Shown: in pieces, positions 1-8,112 of the stretch
Layout of the letters: every line of letters starts with the position of its first letter
Position numbering within the stretch: the stretch's first letter is position 1
Assembly (NCBI RefSeq): GCF_040564635.1
Contig: NZ_CP159837.1
Location: forward strand, 4,575,001 to 4,639,000
Origin: Planktothricoides raciborskii GIHE-MW2
GTDB taxonomy: Bacteria > Cyanobacteriota > Cyanobacteriia > Cyanobacteriales > Laspinemataceae
Length of the DNA stretch: 64,000 nucleotides
Direction of reading: 5' to 3'
The notes under the pieces: generated by a model
Databases searched by the model: none
What the model saw: the letters and a program-made list of their open reading frames with translations, nothing else
Told to the model about the DNA's origin: nothing
Translations under genes and position numbers: made by a program

Positions 1-522
1 ACTACAGCCCGTCCGCGAGCGCTGGATACGGTATTAGAATCTCCTAGAGTTGCCTTACCCTGGCTTTGTGATTCATCCACTCCCTCGGCTTTAATTTTTG
101 GCCCGGAAGATCGCGGTTTAAGTAATCAGGAATTGAATTATGCCCAGAGATTTGTCCGCATTCCGACTTCAGACGCTTATCCCTCCTTAAATCTGGCTCA
201 GTCCGTGGCGATTTGTGCTTATGAACTGTCCCAGTCAGTGACGGAAAATATGCCACCGGCAGCCATGCGGGGTTTAACGCCTGTGGAGTCTAACCCCTCT
301 GCCTCAATGGAAGCGATCGAGGGATATTATCAGCATCTAGAAAGCCTCTTGCTCAAAATTGGGTATCTTTATCCCCATACCGCTGCCACCCGGATGGAAA
401 AATTCCGAAGAATTTATAATCGTGCAGGACTATCTAATCAGGAATTAGCGATGCTGCGGGGAATTCTTTCTCAGGTAGAATGGGCAATTTCCGACTTAAA
501 AGTCAGTAGCACGGATGACTAA
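1..522 (+). CDS. trmJ: TrmJ-like RNA 2'-O-methyltransferase (3' part)
   Basis: The frame is open from base 1, so the start lies upstream of the window. The visible 173 residues are the C-terminal part of a SPOUT (SpoU/TrmH-type) RNA methyltransferase, which methylates a ribose 2'-OH in tRNA using S-adenosylmethionine. Knot-region motifs are present: LIFGPEDRGLSN at visible residues 31-42 and RIPTSDAYPSLNLAQSV at 53-69. About 100 helical residues follow, as in the TrmJ group rather than short TrmL-type enzymes. The gene ends with TAA. The family call is firm; the exact tRNA position modified is inferred from the group. Confidence 0.82.
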   Translation, partial: TTARPRALDTVLESPRVALPWLCDSSTPSALIFGPEDRGLSNQELNYAQRFVRIPTSDAYPSLNLAQSVAICAYELSQSVTENMPPAAMRGLTPVESNPSASMEAIEGYYQHLESLLLKIGYLYPHTAATRMEKFRRIYNRAGLSNQELAMLRGILSQVEWAISDLKVSSTDD

Positions 523-794
523 AATCAAGTCTCCAGGGATTTCGCCTGGGTGTGTCGAGAAGCGATCGCATCTATCTATTGATATATCTATCTATCGATA
601 ATTCGGATATGACTACTGCATTGAAATGGCTGGGTCAATTCAGCAATGTCCCAGAAATCTGTAGGGGAGTTTTCTGTGGCGGAGGTTGCCCCTACAGGGT
701 AAGTCCTACCGGATAGAAATCCCATAATCGCCTAAATTATTTATGGATATTGATGGATTCAGATATTAATTAATGAAATAAACAGGAGTGAGGT

Positions 795-2465
795 GTGGCT
801 CAAAGGTATCCGATTCGGTCTTTTTTGTCGGTTGTTTCCTCTAGTCAAGAGGTGGGACAGCCATATGAGAAATTCTCTGCTCAAGCATCCTCCCGTCAGT
901 CGGCAGGAAAAACTATCCAGTTTCCCGATCTTGGGTCCAGCAAGCGATCGCGTGTCACTCCAGGCAGGGTATCAGTGAAAGTTCAGAAATCATCGCCCGT
1001 GAGTCTTCCGCCGGTGATTGCTTCGCCAGTAGCCGATCGAGTTCGCCCCAATTTGTTGCGAGACCCCCGACTGGATTCGGCGATCGCCCCTAATCAAAGT
1101 GCTTCATCCAGACCCCCTCAAGGTTCTGTGACGATTCCCAGTTCTAGAGGTAATTCTAGAGCCAATTCTAGAGTCAATTCTAGAGCCAATTCTAGAGCCA
1201 ATTCTAGAGCCAATTCTAGAGAAGGTTTCAGTGATCGCGCTTCCTCCGTGAGACCCTCCCCAAGAATGTCTAGTCGTCAAAATCCCTCCGGTGATAGCGC
1301 CGGGACTGGATCAAAGGCTCAGAACAGTCAACCTGTTCGGGAGCGATCGCCCCAAAAATCTCGGCAACCAACCTCTCAGCAGAGAAAACAAAGAAAGACT
1401 AAACCCAGGCGAGAGATGCCTCCGGCACGCTTGGCGAGCGCCCGTTTCTCTCCGTTGTTGTCTGGGGTTCGGTTGTTGATTGTGGGTGTGGGTTTAGCGG
1501 CGATCGCCGGGACTTTGTTATCAATTCGTAACCCAGAGGCCCAAAATGTGGCTGGATTATCCGCTAGTGGGGATGCGGTGGCTACGGGCTCCCCCAATTC
1601 CGGGAACTCTGGGAATTTAAGAGTGAATTCCTTAAACGCACTACATTTAGGTCAAGAAATTGTCCAGTTAAAAAATGAAATCCAAACTTTAAGCGCTTCT
1701 TATTCTCAATTAACCCCTGGGGTCTTTTTTGTGGATCTCGATACCGGGGCTTATTTGGATATGAACGGCAACAATACTTTTTCGGCAGCCAGCACTATTA
1801 AGGTGCCGATTCTGATTGCCTTATTTCAAGAAGTTGATGCGGGCAAGATCCGCCTTGATGAACCTTTGACCATGCAAGCGGAATATGTGGCAGAAGGTTC
1901 TGGGGATATGCAGGATCAGCCCGTGGGCACTCAGTACACCGTACTGGAAACCGCCAGAAAAATGATTACCATCAGCGACAATACGGCAACGAATATGCTG
2001 ATTGCTCGCTTGGGGGGGCAAAATGTCCTGAATCAGCGTTTCCAGTCTTGGGGCTTGGCTTCCACCCAGATTCAAAATTTTTTACCGGATATTCAAGGCA
2101 CGAATACCACCAGCCCCAAGGATTTAGTTTCTCTGATGGCAATGGTGGAAAAAGGGGGGCTGTTGTCTTTGCGGAGTCGCGATCGCGTCCTGGACATCAT
2201 GCAAGCCACCGAGAACAATAGCTTATTACCTCAAGGCTTAGGCGATGATGCCACCATTGCCCACAAAACCGGCAATATTGGCTCAGTGCTGGCGGATACG
2301 GGCATCGTGGATCTGCCCAACGGCAAGCGCTATCTGGCATCGGTGATCGTCAAGCGTCCCCATGATGACCCAGGGGCTTCGGAGTTAATTCGGCAAATTT
2401 CTCAAGCGGCGTATCAATCCTTTAGAGGGAAAAGTGGTATTGCCCAAAATCCCGCTCGTCCATAA
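795..2465 (+). CDS. Membrane-anchored class A beta-lactamase-like serine hydrolase
   Basis: A 556-residue protein with a GTG start preceded by AGGAGTGAG. Residues 1-220 are low-complexity and basic, rich in Ser, Arg and Pro. One membrane segment lies near 225-243, and the C-terminal half (about 300-550) is a class A beta-lactamase / penicillin-recognising fold. The catalytic triplets are intact: S333-T-I-K, S394-D-N and K491-T-G. Such cyanobacterial proteins may act on peptidoglycan or beta-lactams; which one cannot be read here. With no signal peptide and an internal anchor, the catalytic half should face the periplasm. A 12-bp tandem repeat encodes Asn-Ser-Arg-Ala units at about residues 116-142. 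Fold confidence is high, substrate unknown. Confidence 0.85.
   Translation: MAQRYPIRSFLSVVSSSQEVGQPYEKFSAQASSRQSAGKTIQFPDLGSSKRSRVTPGRVSVKVQKSSPVSLPPVIASPVADRVRPNLLRDPRLDSAIAPNQSASSRPPQGSVTIPSSRGNSRANSRVNSRANSRANSRANSREGFSDRASSVRPSPRMSSRQNPSGDSAGTGSKAQNSQPVRERSPQKSRQPTSQQRKQRKTKPRREMPPARLASARFSPLLSGVRLLIVGVGLAAIAGTLLSIRNPEAQNVAGLSASGDAVATGSPNSGNSGNLRVNSLNALHLGQEIVQLKNEIQTLSASYSQLTPGVFFVDLDTGAYLDMNGNNTFSAASTIKVPILIALFQEVDAGKIRLDEPLTMQAEYVAEGSGDMQDQPVGTQYTVLETARKMITISDNTATNMLIARLGGQNVLNQRFQSWGLASTQIQNFLPDIQGTNTTSPKDLVSLMAMVEKGGLLSLRSRDRVLDIMQATENNSLLPQGLGDDATIAHKTGNIGSVLADTGIVDLPNGKRYLASVIVKRPHDDPGASELIRQISQAAYQSFRGKSGIAQNPARP
1142..1221 (+). repeat. 12-bp in-frame tandem repeat (unit TTCTAGAGCCAA)
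   Basis: Six full units and part of a seventh sit inside the serine hydrolase gene, encoding repeats of Ser-Arg-Ala/Gly/Val-Asn. Units differ at one or two bases. Because 12 is a multiple of 3, changes in copy number preserve the frame and only lengthen or shorten the cytoplasmic linker. Confidence 0.9.
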
Positions 2466-2467
2466 AA

Positions 2468-2500
2468 TAGTCGGTTGGGCTTTTTTAGCCCCACCGACTA
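2468..2500. terminator. Hairpin after the serine hydrolase gene
   Basis: Left arm TAGTCGGTTGGGCT and right arm AGCCCCACCGACTA flank a T-rich loop immediately after the stop codon, with one mismatched position. There is no clear T run after the stem, so termination is probable but not canonical. It also separates this gene from the convergent mazF-like gene. Confidence 0.5.
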
Positions 2501-2541
2501 ACTAACCATTCCCTGACCAAGGGTTGACCCACAGAAAATTA

Positions 2542-2879
2542 TTAATTATTGAGTAGCTGACTCAATTTTTGAGCGATTTCAGCTTGTGTCTGGGATGACA
2601 ATTCTCCTAGTTCACGCTGAATTATTGACTGTCTCACAGTCATCAAATGATCCAACCTGATCGTAGATGACTTGTGCAGCCCACTCGCTGTAAAGTCTGA
2701 ATGACTTTGATCTAAAACATAGTCACTGTCGAGTAACTTACCAGGAATTTTACTGGTAATAAACGCTAAAATAATATGCTGATATTGCCCGATAGGATTC
2801 GTCAGACAAACAGCAGGACGCACCTTTGTACTTGATAGATCATCAAATGGGAAAGGCACAATACTTTACCTTTAGTCAT
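2542..2879 (-). pseudogene. MazF/PemK-type toxin, frameshifted near its start
   Basis: The main frame begins abruptly at a GTG codon at 2859 with PFPFDDLSSTKVRPAVCL, the conserved core of MazF/PemK mRNA interferases, and ends at 2542. Family members have about ten residues before this core. Those residues are present, in another frame, from the ATG at 2879 (M-T-K-G-K-V-L). Adding one base near 2859-2862 joins the two into a full-length protein of about 112 residues. The ATG overlaps the end of the upstream gene (ATGACTAA), a normal operon arrangement. Translation from GTG 2859 would lack the first beta strand. A sequencing error remains possible, although the site is not a homopolymer. Confidence 0.78.
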
Positions 2880-4289
2880 TAAATGGCTTCCCATCCGCTA
2901 ATGTATAAATATCTTCTTCAGGATCTTTGAGGAAATCAAAGACTGGATTACTTGCCGCTGCCTGGAGCCATGCTTGCTCATCGATTTCATCAGGAATTTC
3001 CCAGTGTAACTCATCTTCTATTTCATCAGCATTATTAGAATCATTGAACATAAACACAAACTTACCTTTGGGAATAATCAACATCGGTAGATAGAGTGGT
3101 TGATCATCCCACTTTTTTTCCTTTTCGCCTTTTTCGTACATAACAACTAGAGTAGGAACATCTGGATAATCTCGTTTTGGTTTAGTCAGCCATTTACTGG
3201 TGGCAAAACCATATCCAGACCAATTGCCAGATTCTTGGCGTTGTAAGTCCAGTCCTTCAGCATTTTTATTTTGGCCACGACGAACATTGAGCCGTCCTTT
3301 TTCAATACCTTTAGCCTTCATTTGCTGGAGAAGTTCTTTGACTCGCTCATCCTCCCATTTTCCTAAGCCAACCTTCTGACTTGGCATATATGAGAGAATT
3401 TCAATTAAGAAATTAATATTTACTTCGTAGTATTTATCGTCATCGCTATACTCAGCTAAAAGTTTATTTAACTGATTAGTGTTTTCCCGAACATCTCCTG
3501 CTTTCCATAACGGTGCTTGGGGGAAAATATGCGATCCAAGTGTAGCGGTAATTTGTAAATAAATATGATTGGCAATTGCCTGATATCACAAATTTTATCA
3601 AAAATTGCACTATTGGGAATACTATTTTCGCCATTTTTTGATTGTTTAGATTCGTTGGTATTCAAACTCGCATTATCCGCTTCATCATCAAAAATCAAAG
3701 TGGGGACATTTTTGGCTTTAGCATACTTGAGAACTTGTAACAAATGATCTAGATGCTTGTTGTTTTTTGTGGAAACTAGAACAACTCCCGTATCTTCAAT
3801 ATAAGGAAGCAATTTACTTTCCGCAAAATCCCTGGGATCTTTTTTCCATTGTTCCCAATCAAATACAACCGGCCCACCTCTTAGCTGATTATTAAATCGA
3901 TTGGCGGTTTGTTTTCCCAGCCAAGTATTGTCAGAAGTTAAAACAATAAAACAGCGAAAATTATTTTCTTGGGCGATCGCTAATGTGGCGATCGTCGTGT
4001 TCGTCTTGCCGCTTTGAACTCTGCCGTAAATTAAACCCGTAGTGCCATTAGGAATTCGACCTTTGTACGGACGGCTGACCCGACCAGTTCCGGTAGACCC
4101 CACATCCCCATCACCAAATTTTTGGGAGTAAACATCCACACAATTCTGAACAATTTCCACAGCCGTGGTCTTTAATTGATTAGCCGCTTCAACTCCAATT
4201 TTACCTTCAAGTTTTTGCATCAGCTTTCTGATGCAATATCCATCACTTTTTATATCAGGTTTAATTAGTGTATTACTCATATCTAGCAT
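2872..4289 (-). pseudogene. Z1-type P-loop NTPase, frameshifted and shortened
   Basis: From ATG 4289 a frame carries a Walker A motif (GRVQSGKT) and a Walker B/DEAD-like motif (LIFDDEADNAS), then diverges after DIRQLP and stops at 3468. In the neighbouring frame the sequence continues directly as NHIYLQITAT, the expected strand and TAT motif, and stays open to the TAA at 2872. One missing base near 3566-3572 explains both frames, giving a restored length of about 472 residues. The motif set matches the helicase-like lobe of Z1-domain proteins, but those are usually much longer, so an internal deletion after the TAT motif is likely. It sits between an unknown gene (17-bp overlap) and the mazF-like gene (8-bp overlap). 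The role in DNA processing or defence is inferred. Confidence 0.7.
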
Positions 4290-4752
4290 TTTTTGGTGAC
4301 AAAATTACGCGAGGCCAATCACTCTGGGGTACAGTTTGTTCCATTTTCTGTCTCCCTGGGCCGCTTACATGATAGCTGCCGCGAGGGGTTCTGGACACGG
4401 AAATGTACTGATTACTTATGTTAGCATTTTTGTCCAAGACAGTCCGAAGCCGCTCCTCTGCAATGCAGCAAATCCCGTCTCTGTGACAGACTAGAGCCAG
4501 GAATAACGAATAATCAGGATACTGGGAATGCATAGTACCCAGAGCGGATTCTTCCTGGGTACTTAAGGTAAAAGACCATGCAGATTTTGGTTTTTTCGAG
4601 ACTTTGAACAGAACAGCCGACTGATTACGATCGCTGGAAATCAAGTAAATTGATGGATGAATTTCGGCAAGATGGGCGATCGTAATTCGCTCTCCAGCAT
4701 TAATCAGTTTTAAGAATGCTGCACCGTGAAGAAATTCTTGATCGTTGATCAT
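4273..4752 (-). CDS. Unknown protein, first gene of the Z1-like operon
   Basis: A 159-residue protein I do not recognise. It is soluble, with no membrane segment or signal peptide. Its end overlaps the start of the Z1-like NTPase gene by 17 bp, so the two are almost certainly co-transcribed and translationally coupled. Its frame is intact, unlike its two downstream partners. The N-terminal 60 residues look like a compact domain with the pattern LINAGERITIAHLAEIHPS. Function unknown; the context suggests an accessory subunit of the Z1-like system. Confidence 0.6.
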   Translation of the reverse strand: MINDQEFLHGAAFLKLINAGERITIAHLAEIHPSIYLISSDRNQSAVLFKVSKKPKSAWSFTLSTQEESALGTMHSQYPDYSLFLALVCHRDGICCIAEERLRTVLDKNANISNQYISVSRTPRGSYHVSGPGRQKMEQTVPQSDWPRVILSPKNARYE

Positions 4753-5107
4753 GTAGATTTTCGGGGCTGGTCACTATATTCTATCTTAACTCATAGCCCG
4801 GTTGTGAAACAAATAGAGGTGTTGAGCAAAAGCCAGCTAAAAATGCTGATTATGCGCGATCGCACATCACAGACTAAGAAATCGCGATTTTTTTCAACCA
4901 AGAAGTAACGGGGAACCGGGAACCGGGAACCGGGAATTGATTAAGAGGCTTTTAGGCTATCATAAGACTGATGCATCAACCCATTTGGGTCAGCTTTAAT
5001 CCCACTGGCAGCAGACGACAAGCCGAGGCGTCACAATTCTGGTACGGCTTGCCCGATGGGGTTTTTGAAGCCATGAATTAAAATGAAAGTAATCTTATGA
5101 GGACAAA
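4753..5107. other. Intergenic region
   Basis: The shared upstream region of the leftward Z1-like operon and the rightward secreted-protein gene. It contains four GGGAACC direct repeats at about 4911-4936 and no convincing gene. I see no clear consensus promoter. Confidence 0.5.
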
Positions 5108-5515
5108 ATGATGAAAACATCGATTTCTTTGTGTTTGTTCGGTTCCTTGGTTTTTGGCACCGCTATTCCGGCTTATGCCCAAGCTTATTCCGATGTAGCC
5201 TATCCTGAAATCCTGGCTCAGTCACAGACCTCAGAGGCGATCGCGCAGGAGTTGATTAGGCTAATGGCTGAGGGCGACTTTGAAACAGCAGCAACGAAAT
5301 ATGATGCTGAACAAAAGGTGACTGCGGAGAATCTTGAGGCCGAGTGGAGCAAGTTTATTCAGCAAAATGGCGACTTTAAGCAGCAGGTTGAGATTCGCGA
5401 GAATCTGGGCAATGCGGTTGTGATTACCTGCGAATTTGAAAAGCAAACGATTGACTTGATCGTTGTTCTGAATGAGGCTAATGAAGTGATTAGCTTGAAT
5501 CTGCCAGAAAATTAG
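5108..5515 (+). CDS. Secreted DUF3887-like protein
   Basis: A 135-residue protein with a clear signal peptide: M-M-K-T, then a hydrophobic stretch, then a likely cleavage after AYA near residue 24. The mature part has the pattern 'EAIAQELIRLMAEGDFETA...LEAEWSKFIQQNGDFKQ', typical of DUF3887, a small NTF2-like periplasmic or surface domain often fused to other enzymes. Here it stands alone. The start at 5108 follows GAGGA at good spacing; ATG 5111 is an alternative. Biochemical role unknown. Confidence 0.75.
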   Translation: MMKTSISLCLFGSLVFGTAIPAYAQAYSDVAYPEILAQSQTSEAIAQELIRLMAEGDFETAATKYDAEQKVTAENLEAEWSKFIQQNGDFKQQVEIRENLGNAVVITCEFEKQTIDLIVVLNEANEVISLNLPEN

Positions 5516-5766
5516 TTATCTGTAGGGCGTAGGGAAGCCGCCGTCGTGTAGGGTGTAGAGTGTAGGGTGTAGGGAAGAGTGAAGAGTGAATAGTGAATAG
5601 TGAATAGTGATATTTATGCATAACTTTTCACTTGTACGGGCGAATGGCCATTCGCCCCTACCACTTTTCACTTTCCCCCCGATGGCGGCCGATGGCGGCC
5701 GATGGCGGCCCCGCCCCCCTGCTAAAATGGCAACGACGCTGTGAATTATGGGGAAGTTGTTGTCAG
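5516..5766. repeat. Composite repeat region
   Basis: This contains TAGGGTG(T)-type units (5520-5575), several GAATAGT units (5583-5610), a perfect palindrome at 5638-5657 (left arm GGGCGAATGG), and three GATGGCGGCC units at 5682-5711. The same blocks appear in inverse orientation at 39060-39300, so this is a copy of a dispersed composite element. An open frame through it into the glycosyltransferase is not taken as coding. Confidence 0.75.
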
Positions 5767-6963
5767 ATGAAGTTAAGCTTGTGCGCGATCGCCAAAAATG
5801 AGGAAGCCGCTTTGCCGCAATGTCTCGGTAGTGTGGCCGGTTTAGTAGATGAGATGGTGGTGCTGGATACGGGGTCGAGCGATCGCACCCCAGAAATTGC
5901 CCAGGAAATGGGGGCAAAGGTTTATGATTTTGATTGGCATAATGACTTTGCTGCCGCTCGGAATGAGTCGTTAAAATATGTGACTGGGGATTGGGTATTG
6001 GTTTTAGATGCGGATGAAATGTTGACCCCAGAAGTGATCCCAGATATTAAAAACGCTATTGAAAGCGATCTCTATCTGTTAATTAATTTAGTGCGTCAAG
6101 AATTGGGGGCAAGTCAATCTCCTTATTCTTTGGTATCCCGATTATTTCGCAATCATCCAGATATTTACTTTGAGCATCCTTATCATGCGATGGTGGATGA
6201 TAGTGTCAGTCGATTAATGCAGGCAGAACCGGATCGATGGGCGGTCGGTTCTTTGGCAAAGGTGGCGATTTTACATACAGGTTATCAACCAGGGGCGATC
6301 GCTGAAAAAAATAAACTGGCAATGGCACAAGAGATTTTAGAACAATATTTGCTGGATCATCCCAATGATGCTTATACTTGTAGTAAGCTCGGTGCGTTGT
6401 ATGTGCAAATCGGTGAAGTGAATCGCGGCATTCAATTATTGCAGTTAGGATTAGTTAGCAATCAAACGATTGAAAATGCGGTAAAATATGAACTTCACTA
6501 TCATTTAGGAATTGCCTATAGTTGCTTGAAAAAACTGTCAAAAGCTAAGGCAGAATATGCAGCGGCTATTAAACAGGAAATGTTCCTGCCATTGAAATTA
6601 GGCGCCTATAATAATTTGGGCAATTTATTGCTTGAAACTGGAGATTTAACCGGGGCGATCGCAGTTTATGAGACGGTTTTACAAATCGACCCCAGTTTAC
6701 CAGCCGGTTATTTTAATTTAGCTTTAGCCCTGAGACAAAAAGGCCGCATCCCAGAAGCGATCGCCAATTATAAACAAGCCATTGCCCTGAAGCCGGACTA
6801 TGCGGAAGCTTACCAAAATTTAGGGGTGACATTGTTAAAATCAGGGAACATCCTGGAAGCGATGGACGCCTTTAAAAGTGCGATCGCGGAATATGAACAA
6901 CGTCAGTCTCCGGCAGCAGAGCAACTACGCAGCAAATTAGCAGAAATTGGCTTTAAACTTTGA
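5767..6963 (+). CDS. Family 2 glycosyltransferase with C-terminal TPR repeats
   Basis: A 398-residue protein. Residues 1 to about 200 are a GT-A fold glycosyltransferase: MKLSLCAIAKNEE at the N terminus, DTGSSDRTPEIA, and the metal-binding DADE motif. Residues 210-395 form tetratricopeptide repeats (for example GAYNNLGNLLLETGDLTGAI), probably a protein-interaction platform. The start is placed at ATG 5767 because the fold begins there; the open frame upstream is repeat sequence. No membrane segment is seen, so it is cytoplasmic. The sugar donor and acceptor cannot be determined. Confidence 0.87.
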   Translation: MKLSLCAIAKNEEAALPQCLGSVAGLVDEMVVLDTGSSDRTPEIAQEMGAKVYDFDWHNDFAAARNESLKYVTGDWVLVLDADEMLTPEVIPDIKNAIESDLYLLINLVRQELGASQSPYSLVSRLFRNHPDIYFEHPYHAMVDDSVSRLMQAEPDRWAVGSLAKVAILHTGYQPGAIAEKNKLAMAQEILEQYLLDHPNDAYTCSKLGALYVQIGEVNRGIQLLQLGLVSNQTIENAVKYELHYHLGIAYSCLKKLSKAKAEYAAAIKQEMFLPLKLGAYNNLGNLLLETGDLTGAIAVYETVLQIDPSLPAGYFNLALALRQKGRIPEAIANYKQAIALKPDYAEAYQNLGVTLLKSGNILEAMDAFKSAIAEYEQRQSPAAEQLRSKLAEIGFKL

Positions 6964-7007
6964 GTTTTATGATTGATTTTTATCAACGAATTGGTAGGAG
7001 ATAAACA

Positions 7008-7031
7008 ATGGTGGGCAATGCCCACCCTACT
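7008..7031. repeat. GTGGGCAATGCCCAC palindrome
   Basis: An imperfect palindrome followed by CCTAC, just upstream of the first RTX gene. Matching copies lie at 44789-44811 and 46714-46750. It belongs to the TAGGG...CCCTA class of palindromes in this window. Confidence 0.85.
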
Positions 7032-7064
7032 AGATTATGTTATCATAAATTATGGAGAAAAACT

Positions 7065-7994
7065 ATGCCTCAAGCAGTTGACAAAAACCCGACAATCGAA
7101 GAATTGTTAGCCGCCATAGAAGCGAGTAAAAACAGCACAAATTCAACCACATCAGGCAGTTCAACCTCAACCGCTGTAACCGGGGGAACCGTCTTCACGG
7201 ACAGTGATTTTAAAGACTTAACCAACGATGATGATAATAAACGATTAAGCCCTAATGAACTGGCAAACTTTACCGGAGGTTTGCGATCCCTTGGTGGCAA
7301 TGATACGATCGTCGGTTCATCAAGCGGTGAAGCCATCAATGGTAATCTGGGATTTGATAGCCTCCTGGGTGGAGGGGGTGACGATACATTGCGAGGTGGC
7401 CAAAATAGCGATCGCATCTTTGGGGAAGATGGCAACGATATTGTCAATGGGAATCGAGGAAATGACTTAGTATTAGGAGGTAATAGCAATGATATTGTGC
7501 GCGGAGGTCAAGATAATGACCTCTTGCTGGGAGGAGAAGGCCGCGATACTCTGATTGGTGATTTTGGCACCGACTATTTAATGGGTAACGATGGAGATGA
7601 TTTGTTTATCCTCAGAACCGAAACCGCAGAAGCGATCGCCTCATTCGCAGATTGGATCATTGACTTTGATCCCAACAATGATAAAATTGGTCTAACTGGG
7701 GGACTTTCTAGAAGTGACCTAAGCTTTGAAACCATTAGTTTAAACTTAGGCAGTAGGCTGGATTTTTTAACAAGTTTCAACGGAGAAAATTTTTCTTCAG
7801 AGACAGAAATTCCTACCCAAGTCCTAGATCCAAATGGGGATGGCACCGTTCAAGGAGTCCTGATTCGTAATAATGAAAGAAATTCTCCGTTCCTCAATAC
7901 AGTTTTGGGGATTGTCTTAAATGTCACTGAAGCCCAAATCAATAATAATTCAATTTTTCAAAGTGTGCCAGACTCCTTCTTATCTCTGGGATAG
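7065..7994 (+). CDS. RTX calcium-binding repeat protein (copy 1)
   Basis: A 309-residue acidic protein. A Ser/Thr-rich N-terminal 50 residues precede a central array (about 75-185) of glycine- and aspartate-rich nonapeptides such as GGGGDDTLRG, GEDGNDIVNG and GGQDNDLLLG. These are haemolysin-type repeats that fold into a Ca2+-binding beta-roll. A C-terminal globular part of about 110 residues follows. RTX proteins are usually exported by type I secretion with an uncleaved C-terminal signal; no transporter genes are adjacent. The start at 7065 follows GGAGAAA. The next gene is a paralogue with the same layout and a similar C-terminal pattern (GVLIRNN..., LGIVL.VT). Confidence 0.85.
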   Translation: MPQAVDKNPTIEELLAAIEASKNSTNSTTSGSSTSTAVTGGTVFTDSDFKDLTNDDDNKRLSPNELANFTGGLRSLGGNDTIVGSSSGEAINGNLGFDSLLGGGGDDTLRGGQNSDRIFGEDGNDIVNGNRGNDLVLGGNSNDIVRGGQDNDLLLGGEGRDTLIGDFGTDYLMGNDGDDLFILRTETAEAIASFADWIIDFDPNNDKIGLTGGLSRSDLSFETISLNLGSRLDFLTSFNGENFSSETEIPTQVLDPNGDGTVQGVLIRNNERNSPFLNTVLGIVLNVTEAQINNNSIFQSVPDSFLSLG

Positions 7995-8008
7995 GATTTC
8001 TCGCAGCC

Positions 8009-8031
8009 AACCAATATTCACAAAAAATATT
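8009..8031 (+). terminator. Hairpin between the RTX genes
   Basis: CCAATATT and AATATTGG flank a short A-rich loop, followed by AAGATTGGTTGG. The stem is AT-rich without a strong T tail, so it may be a weak terminator or a processing site between the two RTX genes. Confidence 0.35.
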
Positions 8032-8112
8032 GGTAAGATTGGTTGGTTAATGCCTGAAAAGTAAGAAATCCTCACAGCAAATAATCTTGAAGATATAGCA
8101 AGGATATCTAAA

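Noticed and set aside
5632-5766. Extra 45 residues at the start of the glycosyltransferase
   Set aside because: They are encoded by palindromic and GATGGCGGCC repeats; the fold starts at ATG 5767.
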